64,000 nt of DNA from Marichromatium gracile (lineage in GTDB: Bacteria > Pseudomonadota > Gammaproteobacteria > Chromatiales > Chromatiaceae), in contig NZ_SMDC01000009.1 of assembly GCF_004343155.1 (NCBI RefSeq), forward strand, positions 93,479 through 157,478. The letters run 5' to 3'. The notes under the pieces are model-generated. The model saw only the letters and a program-made list of their open reading frames with translations, ran no database searches and had not been told where the DNA came from. The position numbers and the translations under genes were made by a program. This document shows, in pieces, positions 29,401 through 37,873 of the stretch; the first letter of the stretch is position 1; each line of letters opens with the position of its first letter.

Positions 29401-29896
29401 CAACATCCAGATCCGCGCCACCACCATCCGCAACTGGGACAAGCAGGAGCTGCTGGTGCCGAACAAGGAGTTCATCACCGGACGGCTGCTCAACTGGTCG
29501 CTCACCGACCAGCAGAACCGCGTGACCATCCCGGTCGGCATCGCCTACGGCAGCGACACCCGCCGGGCGCTGGAGATCCTCACCCAGGTCGCCGAGCAGC
29601 ACGAGAAGGTGCTCGACGACCCGGCGCCGCTGCTCAGCTTCGAGGGCTTCGGCGACAACGCCCTGACCCTGGTGATGCGCTGCTATCTCGACTCGCTCGA
29701 CGGGCGCATCGCGATCATCACCGAGCTGCACCAGACGATCTACGACCGCTTCAACGAGGCCGGGATCGAGATCGCCTTCCCGCAGCGCGACGTGCATCTC
29801 TCGGCCGACGCGCCGCTCGAGGTGCGGCTGCATCGCGCTGCGCGGGCGCCACTCGGCTCGGGGGACGAACCGCTGAAGACGGCGGAGGCGGACTGA
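26429..29896 (+). CDS. Large mechanosensitive channel, MscK/MscM type
   Basis: A 1155-residue inner-membrane protein of the long MscS superfamily, which opens under membrane tension to release solutes on hypo-osmotic shock. Signal peptide at about residues 16-36. A periplasmic coiled-coil region, Glu/Arg/Gln-rich, spans about 40-480. Several membrane helices lie between about 505 and 910. The C-terminal MscS core has the pore helix and beta domain (VGIGFGLQEIVANFISG, RPVRVGDIVTIGD, ATTIRNWDKQELLVPN). The start is a GTG at 26429 with no obvious ribosome-binding site. MscK (KefA) and YjeP/MscM have the same layout and cannot be separated by eye; E. coli MscK is 1120 residues. Confidence 0.88.
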   Translation: MPDVLSDSCPRHPRSPWLNLLPWLLLALLVVPSAGADTGTETTANLPTLAQVEARATEVENSTALDESAKTTLLELYRRTRASLEDTRNFDLKAEEFARSLETAPRQRRAQERELEAARAATTTPEEVIPDDLTSEAIAQRLNKALADVAVEETRLGELEKLTQATENRPAAARARMTEVKQALDQLGDPPSVDTGELNGQSGDFVQAQRWAHQARRQALWSEAQMLEQELLSQPARIALYQVRRDLAALRLKRLKTYQRALEELQNQRRNAEAEAAQRASEQAQREAADKHPLVQRETQTNAEISASLAQIAKQLEALNERQARIESERKRIEEDFRGAQQRIEAAGLSRALGQVLLDRRTQLPDLRQYRKDIATREDAIAEATLRQIRYREEKRRLRDRDRYLDELTLDVPRDERALVREQLDEVLEQRRRLIAQSLDIEDDYVRQLADLNYVTDQVVSIAETYDDFLAERLLWVRSAPPIGTETLTSLPAATLWLLSWEGAWEAVAATLLERLQHAWTFWAGLLVVAALLWRLTALRRAIRATAEPLRRVRTDGIQHTVKAIALTLLMALPAPLLMALLGMQLQASTEATPFTRAFASALTEVAGGLYFLLAFRGLCITGGVADRHFRWSTATLARIRHAIDWFSGYIVPVSLVAVAAYENNNPVDTGELMRLTLVACMLGFTAFFWHLLNPAKGLFKGIIAERPEGWLNRLRHIWFPFVVGAPLALAGLALAGYVYTAGMLFRSLVAQTWLVLTLLVVHQTIVRWLIVTRRRLALQAALERQAARRAQSNEPSTPTEVVQLEESEPDLAAMDEQTRRLINASIFFAAVVGLWITWSDVLPAFSMLERFALWHYEGTVEGVTQLVPVTAADVGLVFVIIFVATVAAKNLPALIEFLLLQSEAVSAGGRYAIKTLASYTITAVAFLLAFSTLGLSWSQVQWLVAALSVGIGFGLQEIVANFISGLIILFERPVRVGDIVTIGDTTGVVTNIQIRATTIRNWDKQELLVPNKEFITGRLLNWSLTDQQNRVTIPVGIAYGSDTRRALEILTQVAEQHEKVLDDPAPLLSFEGFGDNALTLVMRCYLDSLDGRIAIITELHQTIYDRFNEAGIEIAFPQRDVHLSADAPLEVRLHRAARAPLGSGDEPLKTAEAD

Positions 29897-29914
29897 GGGG
29901 ATTGGGGAAGGCGT

Positions 29915-29972
29915 ACTCGGGCGGCGCGGCCGCCGCCCGAGTGGACGGCCCCCGGGCGCACGCGGCCCGGGG
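29915..29972. terminator. Paired hairpins between convergent genes
   Basis: The first hairpin is a perfect 12-bp stem, ACTCGGGCGGCG/CGCCGCCCGAGT, with a CGGC loop (29915-29942). The second is a perfect 8-bp stem, CCCCGGGC/GCCCGGGG, with a 7-nt loop (29950-29972). They fill the gap between the channel gene and the convergent small ORF and probably terminate both. Confidence 0.65.
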
Positions 29973-29980
29973 CGAGGGCG

Positions 29981-30163
29981 TCAGATCTGCTCGTCGAAGT
30001 CCGGATCCTCCAGCAGGTCGCGCAGCCGCTTGAGTTCGCGCATCTGCTCGATGCGCCGGCGCGCCGCCAGGACGTCGCCGCCATAGGCGTCTTCGTTCTG
30101 GTTCATCAGGTGAGGGGCGCGGTCGAGCACCTCGTCGCCATAACCGCCGTCGGTCTCCAACAT
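29981..30163 (-). CDS. Small acidic protein, PA3496-like
   Basis: A 60-residue soluble protein, acidic in the first half (DGGYGDEV, NQNEDAYGGD), with a charged helix in the second half (AARRRIEQMRELKRLRDLLEDPDFDEQI). The helix resembles the conserved end of short PA3496-type proteins of pseudomonads and relatives, whose function is unclear although an envelope-integrity role has been suggested. It has a plausible ribosome-binding site (AGAGG 9 bp upstream) and ends against a strong hairpin pair, which supports a real gene. The family link is tentative. Confidence 0.55.
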   Translation of the reverse strand: MLETDGGYGDEVLDRAPHLMNQNEDAYGGDVLAARRRIEQMRELKRLRDLLEDPDFDEQI

Positions 30164-30289
30164 CTCTCCGTTACCTCTGGATTACAGTGCAAACCACAGG
30201 CGGCTATCTACTCCAAAGTTTTGCGCTCAGAAAGAGAATTTTTTTGATCGTCAGGATCAACGTTGGCGATCGACGGCCGCGACGGCGCA

Positions 30290-31363
30290 TCACCGCTGAT
30301 GTTCGACCCGCACCCGCTTGAGATTGGTGAACAGCTGATAGGCGATGGTGTCGCTCGCGCGGGCCAGCGCGCCGGCGTCGACCCGCGCCCCCCACAGCTC
30401 GACGCGATCGCCGACGACGGCCTCGGGGATGTCGGTGAGATCGACCGTGATCATGTCCATCGACACCCGTCCGGCGAGCGGCGCGCGCCGTCCGCGCACC
30501 ATCACCGCCACCCCGTCCGGGGCATGGCGCGGATAGCCGTCGGCATACCCGATCGCCACCACCCCGATTCGGCTCGGACGACGACAGACGAAGCGCCCGC
30601 CATAGCCGACCGGCTCGCCGGCGGGCAGCGTGCGGATGGCGATCAGCGCCGACTCCAGGGTCATTGCCGGGCGCAGCGCGGCGGCATTGGGATGAGCCGT
30701 GTCGAAGGGCGAGACGCCGTAGAGCATGATCCCCGGGCGCACCCAGTCGCGATGCGCCGCCGGTAGATCGAGCACCGCCGCCGAGTTGGCCAGGCTCGCC
30801 GGCACGACACCGGCGACCGCGCCGTCGAAGGCGGCGAGCTGACGCGCGCTATAGGGCTCGCCCGGCTCGTCGGCGCGCGCCAGATGGCTGATCGCGCGTA
30901 GCCGCCCGACCTGGGGGCAGTCACGCAACCGCGCCAGCGCCGCGGCGACATCCGCCGGCGCGAACCCCACCCGGTGCATCCCCGAGTCGACCTTGAGCCA
31001 GCAGCCGAAGGGGCGCTCGGGACGGGCCGCCGCGATCCAGTCGAGCTGGTGCTCGGCGTGCACCACCATGTCCAGCCCGGCGCGATCGACCGCCGCCAGT
31101 TCATCCGGCGCGAACACCCCCTCGAGCAGCAGGATCGGCCCCTCGACGCCCGACTCGCGCAGCTCCAGCGCCTCCTCCAGGAAAGCCACCGCGAACCCGT
31201 CGGCCACCGGCGCCAGCGCCCGCGCCACCGCCACCGCGCCGTGCCCGTAGGCATCGGCCTTGACCACCGCCCACGCCCGCGCCGAGGGCGCGCAGGACTT
31301 GGCGTGCAGATAGTTGTGGCGTATCGCCGCGAGATCGATACGGGCGCGAGCCGGACGTGACAT
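30290..31363 (-). CDS. alr: Alanine racemase
   Basis: PLP enzyme making D-alanine for peptidoglycan. 357 residues from the ATG at 31363, which has an AGGAG site 10 bp upstream. The PLP-binding Lys is in WAVVKADAYGHG. Substrate-binding and catalytic blocks include KVDSGMHRVGF, SLANSAAVL and VRPGIMLYG. The second catalytic Tyr is in the VAIGYADGYPRH region, and GRVSMDMITVDLTD is intact. It stands alone; repeats fill the upstream 740 bp. Confidence 0.95.
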   Translation of the reverse strand: MSRPARARIDLAAIRHNYLHAKSCAPSARAWAVVKADAYGHGAVAVARALAPVADGFAVAFLEEALELRESGVEGPILLLEGVFAPDELAAVDRAGLDMVVHAEHQLDWIAAARPERPFGCWLKVDSGMHRVGFAPADVAAALARLRDCPQVGRLRAISHLARADEPGEPYSARQLAAFDGAVAGVVPASLANSAAVLDLPAAHRDWVRPGIMLYGVSPFDTAHPNAAALRPAMTLESALIAIRTLPAGEPVGYGGRFVCRRPSRIGVVAIGYADGYPRHAPDGVAVMVRGRRAPLAGRVSMDMITVDLTDIPEAVVGDRVELWGARVDAGALARASDTIAYQLFTNLKRVRVEHQR

Positions 31364-31535
31364 CTGGGAACATCTCCTGGGTTGCAAGGCGATCCAAGAT
31401 ACAACGAGCCGTCAGCGACCAGCCAGCGGCTATCAGCCGCCAGCTGGCGACCGGGACGTGGGCCGGGCAACGCGCAGCTGGTCCGGCGCAGCCATGCCGA
31501 CGCCGGAGACCCTCATCGCATGACGGCGGTCGGCA

Positions 31536-32065
31536 GATTGAACCGCCAAGATACCGTCTTGCCCGTCAATCGCCGATCATGCACACAAGCCTCCCCGACT
31601 GGAGGCTGGAAGCTGATCGCTGGAAGCTGGTTCGAACCGCCAAGACACAAAGAACGCGAAGGAGAGAAGGCGACAGGGTGAGTCGCCACCAAACGTAGGG
31701 TGGGCAAAGCGCAGCGTGCCCACCGCAGGCGGCGATCAGGGTGAGGGTTTGGGTTGCCCGGCAGCCTCCGGCGCGGGCCTGACGAGCCGTCGCTGTTGGG
31801 TGACCCGTCCGGACAGCCTGGCGGTCTAACGGTGGCGCCGAGGGTGGACGGATCACCCAACCTACACGGCAGATTCGAATCCCCCTGCCCCCTTTCGCCA
31901 AAGGGGGGAGACAACGGGCGGCCAGCCGATACGTCTCTTGCTTCGCGTCCTTGGCGTCTTTGCGGTTCGAACCAGCTTCCAGCGATCAGCCTCCAGCATC
32001 CAGTGGGGGAGACTGGCGTGCATGGTCGGCGGTTGACGGGAAGGACGGTCTCTTTGCGGTTCAAG
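31536..32065. repeat. Large inverted repeat (about 128-bp arms) between alr and hypF
   Basis: The 738-bp gap holds two imperfect inverted arms, 31536-31663 and about 31939-32065, separated by about 275 bp. Each arm begins with a TTGAACCGC-type tip and contains GAAGCTGGTTCGAACCGC or its complement, GATCGCTGGAAGCTGG and a CATGCACnC..CTCCCC segment. The spacer contains GTAGGGTGGGCAAAGCGCAG (from 31695), the same hairpin element seen in the nth array. Upstream (31400-31450) are degenerate CCAGC-type 7-mers. No gene is supported. Confidence 0.85.
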
Positions 32066-32101
32066 TCCGCCAGACCGTCAACGCCGGACGCCTTGCCCGG
32101 C

Positions 32102-34498
32102 CTACGGGGCGGATTGTTCTCTCGCCCGCGCCACGCACAGTTGCCCCAGCGCCAGTCCGCCGTCGTTGGCCGGGACGCGGCGGTGGAGGAGGACCTGGAG
32201 GCCCTGGGCCTCCAGGGCGGTGGCGAGGGGTTCGACGAGGCGGCGGTTCTGCATGACTCCGCCGCTGAGGGCGACGGTGTCGAGCCGGTGGCTGGCGCAG
32301 AGCCGGGTGGCGCATGCGACCAGGGCGTGGATCAGGCCGTCGTGGAAGCGCGCGGCGGCCCGCGCCGGGGTGGTCCCGGCGGCGAGATCGTCAAACAGCG
32401 CGGGCCACAGCGGCGCGGGGTCGATCATCAGCCGACCGTCGACGGCGATGTCGAGGGCGAAGGGATAGCCCTCGGGCGTGGGGGGCACGGTGGCGGCCAG
32501 GGTCTCGACGGCGATCGCGGCCTCGCCCTCGTAGCCGAGTCGGGGCGGGGCGAGGCCGAGCGCGGCGGCGACGGCGTCGAACAGCCGCCCCGCCGAACTC
32601 GACGGCGGGGCGTTGAGCCCGCGCGCGATCAGGGTGCGTAGCGCCTCGAGCGGTTGCGCGGCGAGCGCGCGCACCGCCTCGAGCGCGGCCCAGCGGCCCA
32701 GCGCGGCATCGAGCAGCCCGGCGCGTTCGAGCTGGGCGAGCAGGTTGCGCCAGGGCTCGACCATCGCCCGCGCCCCGCCCGGCAGCGCCGCCGGGCACAG
32801 CCCGCCGAGCCGTCGCGACCCGCGATAGTCGACCTGCAGCAGCTCGCCGCCCCAGAGGGTGCCGTCCTCCCCCCAGCCGAGCCCGTCGAGGGCGATGCCG
32901 AGCACCGGCCCGGCCTCGGGCGGGCGACCGTGCTCGGCGAGCAGCGCGGCGATATGGGCGTGGTGATGTTGCACCTCGACCAGCGCCAGCCCGGCGCGCG
33001 CGGCCCAGTCGCGACCGTACTGGCTGGCGCGGTAGTCGGGGTGGGCGTCGATCGCGATACGCTTGGGCCGGTGCTCGAACAGCGCCAGATAGCGCGCCAG
33101 GGTAGCCACCCAGGCGCGCGCGCTGCCCGCCTCTTCGAGATCGCCGAGGTGCTGGCTGAGGATCGCCCGCTCGCCGTCACCGAGACACAAGGTGTTCTTC
33201 AGCTCGCCGCCGAGCGCGACCGTCGCCGCGCCCTGCGCCAGCCCCGGCGGCAGGACGAGCGCGCCGGGGGCATGGCCACGGGCGCGGCGCAGCAGCCGGG
33301 GGCGCGCAGCGATGGTGCGCACCACCGAGTCGTCGACACGGTTGCGGATGTCGCGGTCGTGCAGCAGCCAGGCGTCGGCGATCCCGGCGAGCGCCTGCAA
33401 CGCCTCGTCGTTGTCGATGCACTGCGGCGCGCCGGCGCGGTTGCCGCTGGTCATCACCAGCGGGCGCGTCCACTCGGCGAGCAGCAGCAGGTGCAGCGGG
33501 CTGTAGGGCAGCAGTATCCCCAGGGTCGACTGACCGGGCGCGACCGCCTCGGCGAGCGGCACGCCGTCGGCGCGACGCGCCAGCAGCACGATGGGCGCGG
33601 CGGGGCTGGCGAGGGTCTCGGCCTCGCCGGGGGCGAGCAGGCAGTGGCGGCGCACCACCGCGAGATCGCGCGCCATCAGCGCGAAGGGCTTGCTTGGGCG
33701 CCGCTTGCGCCGGCGCAGCTCGGCCACCGCCCGGTCGTTGCCGGCGTCGCAGGCGAGATGGAAGCCGCCGATGCCCTTGATGGCGAGGATTTCGCCCGCG
33801 GCGAGCCGGGCGCTGGCGGCGGCGATGGGGTCGGCCCCGGTCTCCTCCAGCGCCCGCCCGTCAGCTCCGGCGAGCCAGACCCGCGGGCCGCACACCGGGC
33901 AGGCGTTGGGCTGGGCGTGGAAGCGCCGGTCGGCGGGGTCGGCGTACTCGCGCGCGCACGCCGGGCACAGTGGGAAGCGCGCCATGCTGGTGTTGGCCCG
34001 ATCGTAGGGGATGGACTCGACGATCGACAGCCGTGGCCCGCAGTGGGTGCAGTTGGTGAAGGGGTAGCGATGACGGCGGTTCGCCGGGTCCCGCACCTCG
34101 GCGGCGCAGGCGCTGCAGGTGGCGGCATCGGGGACGATGGCGGTGTGCACCGGGGTGTCGGCGCTGGCGACGATGACGAAGTCGCCGACCCCGGCGAGCG
34201 CGGCGGGGTCGGCGAGCGGCGCGCGCTCGATGCGCTCGATCTGCGCCAGCGGCGGGCACTCGGCGCGCAGCCGGGCGCAGAAGCGCGCGATCGCCTCGGG
34301 CGGCGCGCCGGCGCCGGGCCGGACGCGGATCAGCACGCCCTCGCCGTCGTTGCGGACATCGCCGACCAGGGCGCAGTCGCGCGCCAGCCGCCACACCGTC
34401 GGGCGGAAGCCGACGCCCTGCACCTGACCGCGCACCCGGATCGACTCGGCCGGTGCGCCGCTCCCGTCCGCCCCCGACACCCTAGCCGCGCCCCGCAC
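32102..34498 (-). CDS. hypF: Carbamoyltransferase HypF, [NiFe]-hydrogenase maturation
   Basis: Converts carbamoyl phosphate to thiocarbamate on HypE, the source of the cyanide ligands of [NiFe]-hydrogenases. 798 residues, GTG start at 34498 preceded by GAGAGG. Domains in order: acylphosphatase (about 18-105, VRGQVQGVGFRPTVWRL), two zinc-finger motifs (CSACAAEV..CTHCGPR and CPACAREY..CPVCGPR), YrdC-like (about 195-385, GEILAIKGIGGFHLACDA) and the Kae1-like C-terminal domain (EVQHHHAHIAALLAEHG; DTVALSGGVMQNRRL). It follows ppdK after 15 bp on the same strand. No other hyp or hydrogenase genes are in the window. Confidence 0.96.
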   Translation of the reverse strand: MRGAARVSGADGSGAPAESIRVRGQVQGVGFRPTVWRLARDCALVGDVRNDGEGVLIRVRPGAGAPPEAIARFCARLRAECPPLAQIERIERAPLADPAALAGVGDFVIVASADTPVHTAIVPDAATCSACAAEVRDPANRRHRYPFTNCTHCGPRLSIVESIPYDRANTSMARFPLCPACAREYADPADRRFHAQPNACPVCGPRVWLAGADGRALEETGADPIAAASARLAAGEILAIKGIGGFHLACDAGNDRAVAELRRRKRRPSKPFALMARDLAVVRRHCLLAPGEAETLASPAAPIVLLARRADGVPLAEAVAPGQSTLGILLPYSPLHLLLLAEWTRPLVMTSGNRAGAPQCIDNDEALQALAGIADAWLLHDRDIRNRVDDSVVRTIAARPRLLRRARGHAPGALVLPPGLAQGAATVALGGELKNTLCLGDGERAILSQHLGDLEEAGSARAWVATLARYLALFEHRPKRIAIDAHPDYRASQYGRDWAARAGLALVEVQHHHAHIAALLAEHGRPPEAGPVLGIALDGLGWGEDGTLWGGELLQVDYRGSRRLGGLCPAALPGGARAMVEPWRNLLAQLERAGLLDAALGRWAALEAVRALAAQPLEALRTLIARGLNAPPSSSAGRLFDAVAAALGLAPPRLGYEGEAAIAVETLAATVPPTPEGYPFALDIAVDGRLMIDPAPLWPALFDDLAAGTTPARAAARFHDGLIHALVACATRLCASHRLDTVALSGGVMQNRRLVEPLATALEAQGLQVLLHRRVPANDGGLALGQLCVARAREQSAP

Positions 34499-34513
34499 GC
34501 CGGACCATGCCTC

Positions 34514-37291
34514 TCATTGCCGCCCGGCCAGCGCGGCGTGCGCCGCCGCCAGCCGCGCCACCGGCACCCGCGGACCGGAGCAACTGACGTAGTCGAGCCC
34601 GGCCTGATGGCAGAAGGCGATGGAGTCGGGGTGGCCGCCGTGCTCGCCGCAGATGCCGACGTGCAGGTTGGGCTTGACCCGCCGTCCCCACTCCACCGCC
34701 AGCTCCATGAGCTTGCCGACGCCCTTGCGGTCGAGCACGTCGAAGGGGTTGTCCTGGAGGATGCCGGACTGGTTGTAGAGCGGCAGGAACTTGTTCTCGG
34801 CGTCCTCGCGCGAGAAGGAGAAGGTCGCCTGGGTGAGATCGTTGGTACCGAAGGAGAAGAAGTCGGCCTCCTCGGCGAGCGACTCGGCGCGCATGCAGGC
34901 GCGCACCACCTCGATCATGGTGCCGAAGCGGAAGGCGACCGGCGCGCCGTAGCGCTCGGCGACCTCGGCGTGGATGGTCTCGACCGAGGCGCGGACCATG
35001 CGCAGCTCCTGCGCGGTGCAGACCTGCGGCACCTTGATCTGGGGATGGACCTCGATGCCGGCCTTGGCGCACTCGGCGGCGGCCTCGAGGATGGCGCGCA
35101 CCTGCATCTGGTAGATCTCGGGGAAGGTGATGCCGAGCCGCACGCCGCGATGGCCGAGCATGGGGTTGGTCTCGTAGAGCAGGCGCACCTTGCGCAGCAT
35201 CGCCTCCTTCTTGGCGATCGCCTCCTCGACCAGCGCCGGCTCGACCAGCCGCCGGGCGCGGTCAACCTCGTGGCGCAGGGTGTCCTCGGCGTGCAGCAGG
35301 CCCATCGCCCCGGCGAGCACGCCGAGCCCGCGCGCGCCGCACTCGAGCGCGCGCAGGTCGGCGATCTCGCGTTCGAGCACCTGGGCGTCGGGGAGGAACT
35401 CGTGGATCGGCGGGTCGAGCAGACGGATGGTCACCGGGTTGGGCGACATCACCTCGAACAGCGACTGGAAGTCGGCGCGTTGCAGCGGCAGCAGCCGGTC
35501 GAGCGCGTCCTGACGCTGCTCCGGGGTCTCGGCGACGATCATCTCGATGACGATCGGCAGCCGCTCGACGTCGTTGAACATGCGCTCGGTGCGCGCCAAC
35601 CCGATGCCGACGGCGCCATAGCGGCGCGCCCGGCGGGCGTCGTCCGGGGTGTCGGCGTTGGCGAGCACGCGCAGCCGGGCGTGCGCGTCGGCCCAGCCGA
35701 GCAGGGTGCCGAGTTCGGCGGTGAACTCCGGCTCGACGGTGGCGATGGCGCCGATGTAGACCTTGCCCGAGGTGCCGTCGATGGTGATGATCTCGCCCTC
35801 GCGAAAGCGGGTCAGCCCGACCCGCGCCTCGCGTCGCTCGACGTCGACGCTGATGCCCTCGGCCCCGGCCACGCAGGGCTTGCCCATGCCGCGCGCAACC
35901 ACCGCCGCGTGCGAGGTCTTGCCGCCGCGCGAGGTGAGGATGCCGGCGGCGGCGAAGAAGCCGTGGATATCCTCGGGCTTGGTCTCCTCGCGCACCAGGA
36001 TCACCTTCAGCCCCTGTTCGCGCCCGAGCTGCTCGGCGCGGTCGGCGTCGAACACCGCGATCCCCGAGGCCGCCCCCGGCGAGGCCGGCAGCCCCTGGGC
36101 GACGGACTCGGCCACCACCCCGGGGTCGAGCCGGGGGAAGAGCATCTGTTCGAGCAGGTCGGGGGCGATGCGCAGCAGCGCGCGCTCGCGCTCGATCAGC
36201 CCCTCCTCGACCATCTCCACCGAGGTGCGCACCATCGCCGTGGCGTTCATCTTGCCGTTGCGCGTCTGCAGGCAGTAGAGCTGGCCGCGCTCGATGGTGA
36301 ACTCGAAGTCCTGCACCTCGCGGTAGTGGCGTTCGAGCTTGTCGCGCAGCTCGGCGAGCGCGGTGGCCATCTCCGGCATCTCGTCGGCGAGACGGTCGAT
36401 CGGCTTGGGGGTGCGGATGCCGGCGACCACGTCCTCGCCCTGGGCGTTGACCAGATACTCGCCGTAGAGCCGGTTCTCGCCGGTGCCCGGGTTGCGGGTG
36501 AAGGCCACGCCGGTGGCCGAGTCCTCGCCGCGATTGCCGAAGACCATGGTGACGACGTTGACGGCGGTGCCGTTGGCCATCTCCGGGGTGATGTGGAACT
36601 GACGCCGGTAGTCGACCGCGCGCTTGCCCTGCCAGCTGTTGAACACCGCCTGGATGGCGAGTTCGAGCTGTTGGTAGGGGTCCTCGGGGAAGGGCTGGCC
36701 GGTGTGCTCGCGCACCAGCACGAGGAAGCGCTCGCAGACCTGTTCGAGTTCGCGCGCCGAGAGATCGACGTCCTGGCGGGCGTGGGCGGCGCGCTTGATC
36801 GCCTCGAAGGCGGTGTCGAAGACCGCATCGTCGATGCCGAGCGCGACCTTGCCGAAGAGCTGGATGAAGCGGCGATAGGCGTCGTAGCCGAAGCGCGCGT
36901 CACCGGTGGCGCGGATCTCGCCCTGCAGGGTGGCGGCGTTGAGCCCGAGGTTGAGGATGGTGTCCATCATCCCCGGCATCGACATCGCCGAGCCCGAGCG
37001 CACCGAGACCAGCAGCGGGTTGTCGGGGTCGCCGAAGCCCTTGCCGGTCTTCTCCTCGACCGCGCGCATCTGCGCGCGCACCTCCTCCATCAGCGCCGCC
37101 GGCAGCCCCTGCTCGGGCGCGGCCAGATAATCGAGACAGGCGCTGGTGGCAATCACGAAGCCGGGCGGCACGTTGAGCCCGATCTGGGTCATCTCGCAGA
37201 GATTCGCCCCCTTGCCGCCGAGCAGTTGCTTGTCCTTGCCGTCGCCGTCCTCGAATGCGAACACGGACTGGGTGGTCGTCGCCATCATCAT
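34514..37291 (-). CDS. ppdK: Pyruvate, phosphate dikinase
   Basis: Interconverts pyruvate + ATP + Pi and PEP + AMP + PPi, giving a reversible link to gluconeogenesis or energy saving. About 925 residues. The N-terminal ATP-grasp region begins FAFEDGDGKDKQLLGGKGANL. The central phosphohistidine domain has GGKTSHAAVVARGMGKPCV. The C-terminal PEP/pyruvate domain has GICGEHGGHPDSIAF with the catalytic Cys. Three consecutive ATG codons (37291, 37288, 37285) follow GAGAGG; the first is given. Upstream sequence is repeat DNA, so the longer frame is rejected. hypF is 15 bp downstream and likely cotranscribed. Confidence 0.95.
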   Translation of the reverse strand: MMMATTTQSVFAFEDGDGKDKQLLGGKGANLCEMTQIGLNVPPGFVIATSACLDYLAAPEQGLPAALMEEVRAQMRAVEEKTGKGFGDPDNPLLVSVRSGSAMSMPGMMDTILNLGLNAATLQGEIRATGDARFGYDAYRRFIQLFGKVALGIDDAVFDTAFEAIKRAAHARQDVDLSARELEQVCERFLVLVREHTGQPFPEDPYQQLELAIQAVFNSWQGKRAVDYRRQFHITPEMANGTAVNVVTMVFGNRGEDSATGVAFTRNPGTGENRLYGEYLVNAQGEDVVAGIRTPKPIDRLADEMPEMATALAELRDKLERHYREVQDFEFTIERGQLYCLQTRNGKMNATAMVRTSVEMVEEGLIERERALLRIAPDLLEQMLFPRLDPGVVAESVAQGLPASPGAASGIAVFDADRAEQLGREQGLKVILVREETKPEDIHGFFAAAGILTSRGGKTSHAAVVARGMGKPCVAGAEGISVDVERREARVGLTRFREGEIITIDGTSGKVYIGAIATVEPEFTAELGTLLGWADAHARLRVLANADTPDDARRARRYGAVGIGLARTERMFNDVERLPIVIEMIVAETPEQRQDALDRLLPLQRADFQSLFEVMSPNPVTIRLLDPPIHEFLPDAQVLEREIADLRALECGARGLGVLAGAMGLLHAEDTLRHEVDRARRLVEPALVEEAIAKKEAMLRKVRLLYETNPMLGHRGVRLGITFPEIYQMQVRAILEAAAECAKAGIEVHPQIKVPQVCTAQELRMVRASVETIHAEVAERYGAPVAFRFGTMIEVVRACMRAESLAEEADFFSFGTNDLTQATFSFSREDAENKFLPLYNQSGILQDNPFDVLDRKGVGKLMELAVEWGRRVKPNLHVGICGEHGGHPDSIAFCHQAGLDYVSCSGPRVPVARLAAAHAALAGRQ

Positions 37292-37383
37292 CGGTCCTCT
37301 CGTTCGTGTGCGAATGGATGCCGGCCACGCCGGCGGCGTCGGCTTCGAGTCTATCGTGTCGACGAGGAAACGCACGGGGAAAT

Positions 37384-37717
37384 GCGGGGGGCGGGCAGCC
37401 AGTCGCCAGCCGTCAGCTTCCAGCCACCAGTTGCCAGCCGCCAGCCGCCAGTCGCCAGTCGCGGAGAGGCTTGAACCGCAAAGCCGCGAAGGACGCGAAG
37501 GGGGATTGAGCCGACAGCCGCCAGTGGACGCGATCACCCGACGGTGGTGCGGACCCGCGCCGTCCGTGGCCTCGCGCCGGCATCCCGCATCATCCCCTTT
37601 GCGCGCTTCGCGGCTTTGCGGTTCAAGCCTGGCGGCTGGCGGCTGGCCGCCTTCCCCGCTCCATCTCGCAGGTCATCGCTCGCACCCGGTGGGCACGCTG
37701 CGCTTTGCCCACCCTAC
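37384..37717. repeat. Composite repeat element between ppdK and valS
   Basis: Most of this 582-bp gap is repeat. In order: degenerate GCCAGCC-type 7-mers (about 37384-37460); left arm starting AGGCTTGAACCGCAAAGCCG (37467-37510); the GC-rich core; right arm ending GCTTTGCGGTTCAAGCCT (37594-37630); three inverse-orientation CTGGCGG 7-mers; and the GGTGGGCA..TGCCCACC hairpin (37688-37717). A further TTCGCGTCATAGCGGTTCAA arm fragment sits at about 37750. The outer bases of both arms (AGGC/GCCT) pair with each other, unlike those at the pilS-pilR copy (GAT/ATC). Confidence 0.85.
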
Positions 37718-37803
37718 GGGTTGCATACGTCTCATCTCCTTCGCGGCCTTCGCGTCATAGCGGTTCAAGCCTCCTGGTCGCTGGCGACCGTCCTCGTCCG
37801 TCA

Positions 37804-37831
37804 TTTTCAGGCCCTTTGCATCGGGTATACT
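37804..37831 (+). promoter_or_regulatory. Probable valS promoter
   Basis: TTTTCA (37804-37809) and TATACT (37826-37831) are 16 bp apart, 42 bp before the valS ATG, just past the repeat element. Confidence 0.45.
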
Positions 37832-37873
37832 GACAGGTTTCGCATTCGCACCATCAACGAGCCCTGAACCGAC

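Noticed and set aside
31870..31895. tRNA-like T-loop, GATTCGAATCCCCC
   Set aside because: The five bases either side do not pair as a T-stem and no cloverleaf precedes it.
32654..37474. A 1606-codon open frame antisense to hypF and ppdK
   Set aside because: It is a GC-driven shadow of two well-identified genes on the other strand; its composition (Gly/Ala/Asp/His-rich) is typical of antisense translation and no motif is seen.
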